A DNA stretch of 64,000 bases from JADZEM01 sp046328125. GTDB taxonomy: Bacteria; Chloroflexota; UBA6077; JACCZL01. The DNA lies in the NCBI GenBank assembly GCA_046328125.1, contig JAXLXF010000010.1, positions 1 to 64,000 on the forward strand, read 5' to 3'. Position numbers and translations under genes: made by a program. The stretch's first letter is position 1, and each line of letters begins with the position of its first letter. Shown here in pieces: positions 43,866 through 52,511 of this stretch. Under the pieces are notes generated by a model. The model was not told the origin of the DNA, made no database searches, and saw only the letters and a program-made list of their open reading frames with translations.

Positions 43866-44738
43866 TCAGCGGGCCGGTTCGCCGGCCTGCTCCAGCACCC
43901 GGCGGGCGCGCGCCACCATCGGCACGTCGATCAACTTGCCGTCCAGGTTGATGGCGCCGGTCCCTCGCCCGATCGCCTCGTCGTACGCCTCGATCACCCG
44001 TTTCGCCCAGGCGACCTCGTCGGCGGTCGGGGTGAAGACCTGATGGATCGAGGCGATCTGCGACGGGTGGATGGCCTGCTTGGCGACGTAGCCCAGCTGG
44101 CGGCCCTGACGGGTCTCGCGGAGCAGGCCGTCCGGATCGTCGATGGCGGTCCAGGGCGTGTCGATGGCGAGCTTGCCGCCGTCGTGGGCTGCGAGCGCCA
44201 CCTGGGCACGCGGGTAGAGGGTCTCGATGCCGTCCCGCGAACGCTCCACCCCCAGATCGAGGCTGAAGTCCTCGGCGCCGAAGGCGAGCGCCATCACGCG
44301 CGGCGCGGCCGTCGCCAGGTCGCGGGCGTTCAGCGCGCCTCGCACCGACTCGACGATCGGCACGATGCGGACGGCGCCCATCGGCACTCCGACCCGCAGC
44401 TCCGCCTGGGCGAGCAGCATGTTCGCTTCGTGGAGCTGCTCGGCGGTGGACGCCTTCGGCAGGAAGATGCCGTCCAGCCCCGTCGCGACCACGCCACGCA
44501 CGTCGTCCCGAAAGTACGGCGTGTCCACGGCGTTGACGCGGACGAACACCTGCAAGCCGGCCAGCAGCGGCGTGCCGAGGCGCTCGTGGACCATCGAGCG
44601 GGCGAGCGGCTTCTCGGCGGGCGGGACGGCGTCTTCGAGGTCCACGATGACGGCGTCCGGGCGAAACTCGGCCAGCTTCTCGTAGAAGCGAGCCCGGTGG
44701 CCCGGCACGAACAGCAGGGATCGAAGCATCGCCGGCAT
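43866..44738 (-). CDS. HpcH/HpaI aldolase / CitE-family CoA ester lyase
   Basis: A 290-aa TIM-barrel enzyme of the CitE/beta-methylmalyl-CoA lyase group that cleaves or forms acyl-CoA esters with a divalent metal. The N-terminal motif is RSLLFVPGHRARFYEKL. VIVDLEDAVPPAEK carries metal-binding acids, VRVNAVDT and IVPIVESVRGAL follow, and LAFGAEDFSLDLGV near residue 160 has the second metal ligand. HPSQIASIHQVF is the C-terminal motif. I use the ATG at 44738; the one at 44729 is equally likely, and upstream sequence up to 44867 is not conserved. The exact substrate is unknown. Confidence 0.88.
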   Translation of the reverse strand: MPAMLRSLLFVPGHRARFYEKLAEFRPDAVIVDLEDAVPPAEKPLARSMVHERLGTPLLAGLQVFVRVNAVDTPYFRDDVRGVVATGLDGIFLPKASTAEQLHEANMLLAQAELRVGVPMGAVRIVPIVESVRGALNARDLATAAPRVMALAFGAEDFSLDLGVERSRDGIETLYPRAQVALAAHDGGKLAIDTPWTAIDDPDGLLRETRQGRQLGYVAKQAIHPSQIASIHQVFTPTADEVAWAKRVIEAYDEAIGRGTGAINLDGKLIDVPMVARARRVLEQAGEPAR

Positions 44739-44797
44739 TATGGCGGCGCGGTCGGGGGCGTCGCCAGCCGTGAGTCCTGCAGTCCTGCAGACCGCGC

Positions 44798-46597
44798 CTA
44801 TCGTTGATGCATCACCTGCGAAACCGCAATAGCTATGAACCATACGTTGACCACGACGACCAGACAAATCAGGATCGGCCAGAACCAGCGTGAGCCCGAA
44901 GCTCGTGAGGCTTCCTGGACGAGCTCCGAGGTTGGCCTGAACTGGCGCTGGATTCTGGATGAGGCGTTGGCATCGCCTGGATCTGGTGGAACCCGACGTA
45001 TCCGGACGTCAGACTGTGCGGTTTCGTGTGGCTGTCGTGATGATGCTACAGTCGATACCTGGAATGAGGACGAAACGCGGGGTTCAGCTCCATAGCTGCT
45101 GGAATATGACCCGCCTGGCTGGTTATCAATCTGGTCAGCCTGGTGCGCTCTAGCCTCCAACTCAACTCGCCGCTGTGCATCGACCTGCCGCACCAAATCG
45201 TCGAGACCAGCCTCGCCGCGTTCAGCCATACGCTGTAGCGTGATTTCTGCCGATCGCCAGCTCCCCTTGGCTAACATGCGCTCGACAGCCATGAGGCCTT
45301 GCGAACGCGATGGATCGGCCTGAGCTTCGGACTGTTTCACCGCCGACGTCTTAGATTCTGCCTGCCGTTCGTCGCCCGGCGGGCGCCACGCATCATCTTG
45401 CCGTTGCTGCGCGGCAATCGCCTCAGCAAACACCTGTCGCTCCGCCTCTACACGGAAAGCTTCGGCCGTCCGCAGTGCGTCGGCTCGCTCGATGAGCGCC
45501 GCGAAGTCTGAGAGTCCAGCCTGCTCCAAGCTGCGGAGCGCTTCGCGGGCGGCGCGCCAGTCTCCACGGTCGAGCAGGCCGACGACGTGCGTGCGTCGTT
45601 CCTGGACTGCACGACGAGCTGTAATCGCATGGTGCAGCGCATCTGCGACTCGTGGACGCAGGCCGGTCGTCACCACATCGGACTGCAATCGTTCCGCATC
45701 ATCGAGTCGGTCAGACGTGATGGCTTCACGAGCCTCAGCCAGCAGCGAGTCGATCCGCACCGCATCGGCGAGGGCGGTCGCGAACGCTGACGACGTCGAA
45801 AATCTGCTCGTGGGAAGCTTGGAGAGCTGCCGAAGTACAACACTCTCGATGTCGTCAGTCACCTCTGGACGAGACGGACGGAGCGGTTCGGGATCGTGCT
45901 GGACGCGCTCGAAGATGATCGCTTCGCGCGTCCGACCCCGAAATGGCGGTCGCCCCGCGATCAATTCATAGGCCACGACACCGAGCGCATAGAGGTCCGC
46001 GTCCATGCCGAGCTCATGATCGGTCGCACCCGGGCGGGCGAGGCGTTCGTCGAACCGTTCAGGCGCCATGTACTCAGGGGTGCCGATGCTATACGTCACA
46101 GTCATGCGCGTCGCATCAGCGGCGCGGGCGATCCCGAAGTCCACGAGCGTCACGACGTCGTTTGGGGACACGAACACGTTGGCTGGCTTGATGTCCCGAT
46201 GAGCGATGCCATTCTCATGTGCGTGGTCGAGCGCCGACGCGAGCTGCCGCACGAGGTGGACGACTCGATCGAGCGACACCGGTTGTTCGTGGTAGATGAC
46301 ATCGCGGAGCGACCGGCCTTCGAGCAACTCCATGACGATGTACGGCTGGCCATCATGATCTGCCACGTCGTGGATCTGCACGATGTTTGGGTGATGGAGT
46401 CCCGCTGCGAGCCGTGCCTCACGGTAGAAGAGACGGACGAACGAGTCGTCGTTCACGAACTGAAGGGACATCACCTTGACAGCGCGAACCTGCTCCAGTC
46501 GAACGTGCCGGGCTCGGTAGACGCTACCCATCCCGCCGCCACCCATTCGTTTCTCCAGGAGATAGGAGCCTAGAGTGCGACCTTCGAGCGGATCCAT
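44798..46597 (-). CDS. Membrane-anchored serine/threonine protein kinase
   Basis: A 599-aa Hanks-type kinase. The glycine loop is KRMGGGGMGSVYRARH, the ATP Lys is in RAVKVMSLQF, the catalytic loop is AHRDIKPANVFV near residue 134 and the metal motif is VDFGIARAAD near residue 153, with SIGTPEYMAPERF as the activation segment end. A long coiled, Ala/Arg/Gln-rich region (300-490) follows, then a Ser-rich linker and a single transmembrane helix near the C-terminus (WFWPILICLVVVVNVWFIAI). There are no PASTA domains outside, since only a few residues follow the helix. No phosphatase gene is adjacent. Less G/C-rich codons than in neighbouring genes are noticeable by eye. Confidence 0.93.
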   Translation of the reverse strand: MDPLEGRTLGSYLLEKRMGGGGMGSVYRARHVRLEQVRAVKVMSLQFVNDDSFVRLFYREARLAAGLHHPNIVQIHDVADHDGQPYIVMELLEGRSLRDVIYHEQPVSLDRVVHLVRQLASALDHAHENGIAHRDIKPANVFVSPNDVVTLVDFGIARAADATRMTVTYSIGTPEYMAPERFDERLARPGATDHELGMDADLYALGVVAYELIAGRPPFRGRTREAIIFERVQHDPEPLRPSRPEVTDDIESVVLRQLSKLPTSRFSTSSAFATALADAVRIDSLLAEAREAITSDRLDDAERLQSDVVTTGLRPRVADALHHAITARRAVQERRTHVVGLLDRGDWRAAREALRSLEQAGLSDFAALIERADALRTAEAFRVEAERQVFAEAIAAQQRQDDAWRPPGDERQAESKTSAVKQSEAQADPSRSQGLMAVERMLAKGSWRSAEITLQRMAERGEAGLDDLVRQVDAQRRVELEARAHQADQIDNQPGGSYSSSYGAEPRVSSSFQVSTVASSRQPHETAQSDVRIRRVPPDPGDANASSRIQRQFRPTSELVQEASRASGSRWFWPILICLVVVVNVWFIAIAVSQVMHQR

Positions 46598-46690
46598 CTC
46601 GCCTCACCGCGACCGTACATGGCCCTCATGATATGTCAATCTTGGCGCGTCGTACAGCGGATGGCGTCCGATCGAGGATGAAGGGCGCGG

Positions 46691-48097
46691 ATGTGCCGCA
46701 AGGAACAATCGGCCTGTCATTGTCGGTATTGTCGGCTGTTGGGCCAACCACATAGACTCCCTCTCGAACGATTCTGTCCGCGCAGGGGGAGCCCGCCCAT
46801 CGCCACCGTCGAGCGACCGCGCCGCCGCACCCGCCGACCGCTCCCGGCCGACGCCGGAACGGCCGGTCTGGTTCAGACGCGTTACGTCACCTTCGCCTCC
46901 CCTGACCACCCGTTCATGCTCGAACGGGGCGGCCGGTTGGAGTCGGTGACGCTCGCCTACGAGACGTACGGCGAGCTCGCGCCAGACGGCGGCAACGCGA
47001 TCTTGGCCTGCCACGCCCTCTCCGGAGACGCCCACGCCGCCGGCTGGAGCGCCGATCCGGACGCGCCGAGCGCCGTGGACGGCATGGGCGCCGACGACAA
47101 GGGCATCGTCCACCGAGGCGGCCTCGGCTGGTGGGACGGCATGATCGGCCCCGGCAAGGCGTTCGACACCCGCAAGTACTTCGTGATCTGCTCCAACGTG
47201 ATCGGGAGTTGCCGTGGCTCGACCGGGCCGGCCTCGACGGACCCGCGCACCGGCCGTCCGTACGGCTCGCGCTTTCCGCTGGTCACCGTCGGCGACATGG
47301 TCAACGCCCAACGCGAGCTCCTGCGCCACCTCGGCGTCGAGCGGCTGCTGGCGGTGGCCGGCGGCTCGCTCGGCGGCAACCAGGCGCTCCAGTGGACGGT
47401 CGCCTATCCCGAGCTGGTGCAGGGCTGCGTCGCCATCGCCACCTGCGCCAGCCTCAGCGCCCAGGGGATCGCCTGGAACGAGATCGGGCGGCAGGCGATC
47501 GCCGCCGACCCGAACTGGCACGGTGGCGACTACTACGGCGGGCCTCAGCCAGAACGCGGGCTGGCCGTCGCCCGGATGATCGGGCACGTCACCTACCTGA
47601 GCGAGCAGTCGATGACGGCGAAGTTCGGTCGTCAGCGCCGAACGGCTGCCCACGAGACCGCCCTGGGTCGGCTCGAATCGGAGCCCGCGACGGCCGCGCT
47701 CGGAGACGAGCGGGCCGGCCCGTTCGAGGTCGAGAGCTACCTCCACTATCAGGGCCAGCGGTTCGTGGACCGGTTCGACGCTAACGCCTATGTCGCCATC
47801 AGCCGCGCCATCGACGAGGTCGACCTGGCGCTGGCGTTCGGCGACGGCTCGCTGGCGCGTGCCTTCGAGCGAGCGCGGGCCAGCTTCCTGACGCTCTCCT
47901 TCAGCTCGGACTGGCTCTACCCGCCCCACGAGTCCCAGCGGATCGTCTCGGCCCTCCAGGAGGCCGGCCGCGAGGTGACCTACCGAAACCTGCGCTCCAG
48001 CTACGGCCACGACGCGTTCCTGCTGGAGGAGGGCCGCCAGACCAGCCTGATTCGGCCGTTCCTGGCCCGCCTCCGCTCCCGTTCCGCTGCCTCCTGA
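46691..48097 (+). CDS. metX: Homoserine O-acetyltransferase-like protein
   Basis: An alpha/beta-hydrolase-fold acyltransferase that activates homoserine for methionine synthesis. The nucleophile elbow is VAGGSLGGNQALQW near residue 225, SNVIGSCRGSTGPAS is the oxyanion region, SSDWLYPPHES holds the acid and SSYGHDAFLLE the catalytic His. Conserved sequence begins only at about 46870 (VQTRYVTFASPDHPF), so the first 50-60 codons from ATG 46691 are doubtful and the real start is probably downstream; no clear ATG is available. An acetyl or succinyl preference cannot be told. The stop TGA is the end of the first unit of a heptamer array. metY follows 2 kb downstream. Confidence 0.92.
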   Translation: MCRKEQSACHCRYCRLLGQPHRLPLERFCPRRGSPPIATVERPRRRTRRPLPADAGTAGLVQTRYVTFASPDHPFMLERGGRLESVTLAYETYGELAPDGGNAILACHALSGDAHAAGWSADPDAPSAVDGMGADDKGIVHRGGLGWWDGMIGPGKAFDTRKYFVICSNVIGSCRGSTGPASTDPRTGRPYGSRFPLVTVGDMVNAQRELLRHLGVERLLAVAGGSLGGNQALQWTVAYPELVQGCVAIATCASLSAQGIAWNEIGRQAIAADPNWHGGDYYGGPQPERGLAVARMIGHVTYLSEQSMTAKFGRQRRTAAHETALGRLESEPATAALGDERAGPFEVESYLHYQGQRFVDRFDANAYVAISRAIDEVDLALAFGDGSLARAFERARASFLTLSFSSDWLYPPHESQRIVSALQEAGREVTYRNLRSSYGHDAFLLEEGRQTSLIRPFLARLRSRSAAS

Positions 48098-48125
48098 CTC
48101 CTGTCTCCTGTATTCTGTCTCCTAC
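48091..48125. repeat. Heptamer array at the metX stop
   Basis: Five units in phase: CTCCTGA, CTCCTGT, CTCCTGT, ATTCTGT, CTCCTAC. The metX TGA is the last part of the first unit. Confidence 0.8.
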
Positions 48126-48148
48126 ACTGAAGAGGAGGCCTGACCACC

Positions 48149-48562
48149 ATGCCGGAGATTCGAGGCCGCTACTCCGTCGCGTCGAAGACGACCGACGTCC
48201 CGGGCCGGACGTTGAACTCGGCTCGCACCAACCACTGGGTCATCGACTCGCCGTCCGGCCCGCACGAGGCCGTCTCGACCGGTGAGTCGTTCATGTCGGG
48301 CATTGCGTCGTGCGCGGTCAGCCTGGTCGAGCTGCACACGGTCCGCAACAAGCTGCCGTTCGGCACGCTCCACGTCTCGGTGGACGCGATCCGGACCGAC
48401 GAGAGCTGGCCAGGGTTCGCGCAGATCGACGTCCACTTCACCTACACCGGCGTCAACGACGACCAGGCCGCCAGCTACACGCAGGTCTGGAAGGAGAACT
48501 GCCCGCTCTACCTCGCCGTCTCGAAGGGCACCAAGGTCAACGTCGACTACGAGATCAAGTAG
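48149..48562 (+). CDS. OsmC-like peroxiredoxin-type protein
   Basis: A 137-aa protein of the OsmC/Ohr fold that reduces organic hydroperoxides through two cysteines. The first lies in SGIASCAVSLVEL near residue 55 and the second in WKENCPLYLAV near residue 118, which match the usual spacing and context. The ATG at 48149 is preceded by GAGGAGG. The short length is normal. It lies between metX and the insertion-like ATPase region and may be in the same transcript as metX. Confidence 0.88.
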   Translation: MPEIRGRYSVASKTTDVPGRTLNSARTNHWVIDSPSGPHEAVSTGESFMSGIASCAVSLVELHTVRNKLPFGTLHVSVDAIRTDESWPGFAQIDVHFTYTGVNDDQAASYTQVWKENCPLYLAVSKGTKVNVDYEIK

Positions 48563-48629
48563 CAACAGACGTCCGGTGAGCGGGGTTCCAACAAGCTCAC
48601 CTTTGCGTTAGGCCGATCTGTCGTCATAC

Positions 48630-48672
48630 ATCCCCATAAACTGGCTAGTTAACCTAGCCAGTTTATGGGGAT
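48630..48672. repeat. Perfect 19-bp inverted repeat
   Basis: Arms ATCCCCATAAACTGGCTAG and its exact inverted copy, with a 5-base centre TTAAC, followed by TTTCTC. It is A+T-rich compared with the surroundings. It lies 68 bp after the OsmC stop and 51 bp before the ATPase start. It may be a strong terminator or a regulatory or insertion-end sequence belonging to the ATPase gene. Confidence 0.8.
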
Positions 48673-48722
48673 TTCTCATGTGACACTAGCCATTTTCGCC
48701 CCTGATCGCTTACCCTTGTCTC

Positions 48723-50189
48723 ATGCTCGATCAATTCTCGCGGCAGAACCGATGGTGGGAAGATCCCACGGAGGTCGAGCGTGATCGCCACCTGCGGAGA
48801 TTGCGTGAGGCAACACTTCGATGGGAGCCGTCCCTGCCGTTTCAATTCGAGCGCGACTCGATTTACACGCTGCGCGGCCCACGACAGGTCGGCAAGTCGA
48901 CGGTTCTGAAGCGACAGATCGCTCAACTGATCTCGACCGGCTGGACAGCACGCCGCGTCCTCTACCTGGACATCGAGCTTGCCGGGCTTGCGACGCCACG
49001 TGAGCTCATTGCGTCCCTTCGAGAGTACCTTGATGCCCAACGGGTGGCGTCCTCATCCGTCGAGCCAGAACGGCTGGCGATCTTTCTCGATGAGGTGACA
49101 CGGATCGATGGATGGGCTGGCGCCATCCGAGGTCTGGTGGACAACGACGAACTGCGCGGAGTCACGCTGATCGCGACCGGCAGCCACTCCACGGATCTCC
49201 GCAAGGGTGGCGAGCGCATGCCCGGCCGTCGAGGGGGTGGTCGAGAGCTCGATCTGGAGTTGCAGCCCCTGAGCTTCCGCGAATACGTGCAGGTTGTCTT
49301 GCCAGCAACATCGCTGCCAGAGACCGTCTCGACGTTCACGCCAGACACGCTCAGGCCCAGCTACCGCGATCGGACGCTGATACGGGCACGCCTCGAGCCC
49401 CTCTTTGAGCGCTATCTGCTCGTCGGAGGATTTCTGTCAGCGCTCAACGATGTGGCGCGCGTCGGCGCGACATCGCCTGAGACGTTTCAGACACATCGTG
49501 AATCGATCTCCGGCGAGTTGAACCGCGCTGGCCTCCGTGAAACGTATCTGCGTGAGCTGATCGACTGGCTGGCGACTCACCTCGGGCAGGAATTCGACTA
49601 CCGAGGTATTGCAGCTGACACAGATATTGGCTCGAAGGACACAGCGCGTCTCTATCTCGACCACATGATCGAGACATACACCGCGCTGATTACCTATCGA
49701 ACGACCAGCCTGACCCGGCCCGCGCCGGCATTTCGCTCGCCACGAAAGATCCATCCGATCGATCCACTTCTCTGGCACTTGATTCGAGCGTGGGGCACGA
49801 GCGATCCAGATCCATGGCGCTCGGCACTGGAAACGATGATGCGGAGCGACGAGGTCGGACACGTCGTCGAATCGGTTTTGGCGGTTCATCTGAGGCGAGC
49901 GTTCGGAGATCGAGTCTTCTTCTGGCGCACCGGGATGGGCCGCGAGCTCGACTTTGTCATCGCGCCCGCGGGGCCACGCCCCGAGAACGCCGCGCCGGCA
50001 CTGGTCGAGGTCAAGTACCAGCGCCAGGTGAGCGAACGCGACGCCCGTGTGCTTGCGGCCGAGGGCGGCGGCGTGCTGGTCAGTCGCTCGCTCGACACCG
50101 ACCTCGCCGACGGCGCCGTCTATTGCATCCCGGCCGCCGATGCGCTGATCCTCCTCGACGCCCCAGCACTCGCCCCCGCCCGCCACTGA
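48723..50189 (+). CDS. ATP-binding protein with AAA_14 and DUF4143 domains
   Basis: A 488-aa protein. The P-loop is TLRGPRQVGKSTVLKRQ near residue 50 and Walker B is LAIFLDEVTRIDG near residue 120, followed by IATGSHSTDL. The DUF4143 C-terminal domain includes ETYLRELIDWLATHLGQEFD and a nuclease-like end RTGMGRELDFVI and ALVEVKYQRQV, which resembles a PD-(D/E)XK fold (D, then E-x-K). Members are common, patchily distributed and of unknown role, perhaps mobile or defensive. It sits between metX-OsmC and metY, preceded by a 19-bp palindrome, which suggests insertion into the sulfur locus. Promoter not identified. Confidence 0.88.
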   Translation: MLDQFSRQNRWWEDPTEVERDRHLRRLREATLRWEPSLPFQFERDSIYTLRGPRQVGKSTVLKRQIAQLISTGWTARRVLYLDIELAGLATPRELIASLREYLDAQRVASSSVEPERLAIFLDEVTRIDGWAGAIRGLVDNDELRGVTLIATGSHSTDLRKGGERMPGRRGGGRELDLELQPLSFREYVQVVLPATSLPETVSTFTPDTLRPSYRDRTLIRARLEPLFERYLLVGGFLSALNDVARVGATSPETFQTHRESISGELNRAGLRETYLRELIDWLATHLGQEFDYRGIAADTDIGSKDTARLYLDHMIETYTALITYRTTSLTRPAPAFRSPRKIHPIDPLLWHLIRAWGTSDPDPWRSALETMMRSDEVGHVVESVLAVHLRRAFGDRVFFWRTGMGRELDFVIAPAGPRPENAAPALVEVKYQRQVSERDARVLAAEGGGVLVSRSLDTDLADGAVYCIPAADALILLDAPALAPARH

Positions 50190-50255
50190 CGGCGGAGGTG
50201 AGGGTGGCTTCCCATTCGAGGTACAGTCTCCGGTACCAGAATGGGGAGCCCGACC

Positions 50256-51644
50256 ATGCCCGACCAGAATGGCACCGACAGCAAGAACGGCCAGCACGGC
50301 CCCAACGGCAGCGCTCCCGGCGGGCCGCATCAGTTCGGCTTCGACACCCGCGCCATCCACGCCGGCCAGCGGCCAGACCCGTACACCGGCGCCCGCGCCA
50401 TGCCGATCTACCAGACCACCTCGTTCGTCTTCGAGAGCCCGGACCACGCCGCCAACCTGTTCGAGCTCCAGGAGTACGGCAACATCTACACCCGCATCAT
50501 GAACCCCACCACCGGCGCCTTCGAGGAGCGCATCGCCTCGCTGGAGGGTGGAGCTGGCGCCGTCGCCACCGCCTCCGGGCAGGCCGCGCAGTTCATGTCG
50601 CTGATGACGATGCTCGTGCCCGGCGACCACATCGTCACCGCCAGAACGCTCTACGGTGGCACGTTCACCCAGTTCGAGCACACCCTCAAGAAGCTCTGCA
50701 TCGACGTGACGTTCGTCGATCCAGACGACCCGCAGAACTACGAGAAGGCGATCACCCCAAAAACGAGGGTCTTGTACGGCGAGACGATCGGCAACCCGAG
50801 CGCCAACGTCCTCGACATCGAGGCCGTCGCCGAGATCGCCCACCGCCACGAGATCCCGCTGGTCATCGACAACACGTTCGGCTCGCCGTACCTCTGCCGG
50901 CCCATCGAGTGGGGCGCCGATATCGTGGTCCACTCGGCCACCAAGTTCATCGGCGGGCACGGCACCTCCATCGCCGGCGCCGTCGTGGAGAGTGGCCGCT
51001 TCAACTGGTCGAACGGCAAGTTCGACACCATCGCGCTCCCCTCGCCGGCCTACCATGGCCTCGCCTTCCACGAGACGTTTGGCCCGTACGGCTACCTGAT
51101 GAAGCTGCGCTGCGAGACCTTGCGCGACGTCGGCGCCTGCCTCTCGCCGTTCAACGCCTTCCTCCTGCTGATGGGCCTGGAGACGCTTCCGCTCCGCATG
51201 GAGCGGCACGTCCAGAACGCCCAGGCTGTCGCCGAGATGCTGGACGCCCACGACGCCGTCTCCTGGGTCCGCTACCCCGGCCTGAAGGCAAACCAGTACC
51301 ACAGCCTGGCCCAGAAGTACCTCCCGAAGGGCGCTGGCGCCGTCTTCACCTTCGGGGTCGCCGGCGGCCGCGCGGCCGGCAAGGCGTTCATCGAGCGGCT
51401 GGAGCTGGTCTCGCACCTGGCGAACGTCGGCGACGCCAAGACACTGGTGATCCACCCGGCCAGCACCACCCACCAGCAGATGTCCGACGCCGACCTCGAC
51501 GCCGCCGGCATCGGCCCGGAGATGATCCGAATCTCGGTCGGGCTGGAGTCGATCGACGACATCCTCTGGGATTTGGACCGCGCGCTCCGCGCCTCCCAGG
51601 ACGTGGCCCGTTCGACTGGCGCCACAACGGAGGCCGTCCGATGA
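50256..51644 (+). CDS. metY: O-acetylhomoserine aminocarboxypropyltransferase/cysteine synthase-like enzyme
   Basis: A 462-aa Cys/Met metabolism PLP enzyme that forms homocysteine from O-acetylhomoserine and sulfide. It has TRAIHAGQRPDPYTGA and PIYQTTSFVFES at the start, EYGNIYTRIMNPTTGAFEER, ASGQAAQF for phosphate binding and HSATKFIGGHGTS near residue 228 with the PLP Lys. A long insert around SGRFNWSNGKF is typical of MetY rather than MetB. The ATG at 50256 with GGGGAG upstream is preferred to 50241. Start and stop of the downstream gene overlap by 4 bp. It works with metX, 2 kb upstream. Confidence 0.93.
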   Translation: MPDQNGTDSKNGQHGPNGSAPGGPHQFGFDTRAIHAGQRPDPYTGARAMPIYQTTSFVFESPDHAANLFELQEYGNIYTRIMNPTTGAFEERIASLEGGAGAVATASGQAAQFMSLMTMLVPGDHIVTARTLYGGTFTQFEHTLKKLCIDVTFVDPDDPQNYEKAITPKTRVLYGETIGNPSANVLDIEAVAEIAHRHEIPLVIDNTFGSPYLCRPIEWGADIVVHSATKFIGGHGTSIAGAVVESGRFNWSNGKFDTIALPSPAYHGLAFHETFGPYGYLMKLRCETLRDVGACLSPFNAFLLLMGLETLPLRMERHVQNAQAVAEMLDAHDAVSWVRYPGLKANQYHSLAQKYLPKGAGAVFTFGVAGGRAAGKAFIERLELVSHLANVGDAKTLVIHPASTTHQQMSDADLDAAGIGPEMIRISVGLESIDDILWDLDRALRASQDVARSTGATTEAVR

Positions 51645-52231
51645 GCCAGGAGTCAGGAGCCAGGCCTGTCCTGAGGAACGAAGGAAGTCAGGAGCCAGGA
51701 GACGGCTCCGTGGCTGCCCCGCCGGAGATCCCCGCCGTCGATCCACGCTTCCAGGACCCGCGCGTCATCCGCAAGATCTACGGCTACGCCCGCACCATCG
51801 CGATGGTCGGCCTCTCGCCCAACCGTCTCCGCCCGAGCTTCTTCGTGGGCCAGTACCTCCAGTATCGAGGGTACCGCGTCATCCCCGTCAACCCGACCGC
51901 CTCGGAGATCCTCGGCGAGACCTCCTACCCATCACTTTCTGCCATCCCGTTCCCGGTAGACGTCGTGGACGTGTTCAGAGCGCCGTCAGCCGCCCCGGCC
52001 ATCGCCCGGGAAGCGATCCAGATCGGGGCGAAGGCGCTCTGGTTGCAGTTCGGCGTCATCTCGCCTGAGGCCGCCGAGACGGCCGAAGCCGCCGGCCTTG
52101 ACGTGGTGATGGACCGCTGCATGAAGATCGAGCACGGCCGGTACTTCGGCGAGATGCACTGGTTCGGCCTGAACACGGGGCTGGTCACCGCCCGTCGCCC
52201 GGAGCGCGTCCGCCTCTCCGACCAGACCTAG
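51641..52231 (+). CDS. CoA-binding domain protein (YccU-like)
   Basis: A 196-aa protein with a Rossmann-type CoA-binding domain: TIAMVGLSPNRLRPSFFVG near residue 52, YRVIPVNPTASEILGE, VDVVDVFR, and a terminal MDRCMKIEHGRYF. The domain is like that of succinyl-CoA synthetase alpha but lacks the catalytic part. The ATG at 51641 overlaps the metY stop. The first 30 residues are encoded by a heptamer repeat array (51645-51700), so the true start may be the GTG near 51710. It is coupled with metY, as often seen; function unknown. Confidence 0.87.
   Translation: MSQESGARPVLRNEGSQEPGDGSVAAPPEIPAVDPRFQDPRVIRKIYGYARTIAMVGLSPNRLRPSFFVGQYLQYRGYRVIPVNPTASEILGETSYPSLSAIPFPVDVVDVFRAPSAAPAIAREAIQIGAKALWLQFGVISPEAAETAEAAGLDVVMDRCMKIEHGRYFGEMHWFGLNTGLVTARRPERVRLSDQT
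51645..51700. repeat. Heptamer array at the metY stop
   Basis: Units GCCAGGA, GTCAGGA, GCCAGGC directly after the metY TGA, then a segment CTGTCCTGAGGAACGAAG and units GTCAGGA, GCCAGGA. The middle resembles the TCCTGAG core of repeat family B. It codes for the N-terminus of the CoA-binding protein if translation starts at 51641. Confidence 0.7.
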
Positions 52232-52251
52232 CACTTCGCCTGCACACGTCG

Positions 52252-52276
52252 TCGGGAATGCCCGGGGCATTCCCGA
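52252..52276 (+). terminator. Hairpin after the CoA-binding protein gene
   Basis: A 12-bp stem TCGGGAATGCCC / GGGCATTCCCGA with a one-base centre, 20 bp after the stop. No clear T run. The 235 bp from here to the next gene hold no clear gene. Confidence 0.6.
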
Positions 52277-52511
52277 ATCTCTCATTTGGATCTGCTCTAG
52301 CCAGGTCATGCCACGCATCCTGGCAGTCCTGGCGATCCTGTCCAGAATCGTCCCACTGGCAACCTGCCCTCCGCCTGACCTCGGGCCGCCGCCGGACCAG
52401 ATCGTGACGGAAAATTCAGTGCCATGTCAGCCCCGCCGGGCGTATCCTGCCAGTGGCCCGGCGACCGGCCCGCAACGACGCCCGCCCGAGTCAGCCGCGA
52501 TGGAGGGATCT

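Noticed and set aside
46598..46870. Possible SAM riboswitch upstream of metX
   Set aside because: No kink-turn, conserved SAM-I/IV core or terminator helix could be recognised.
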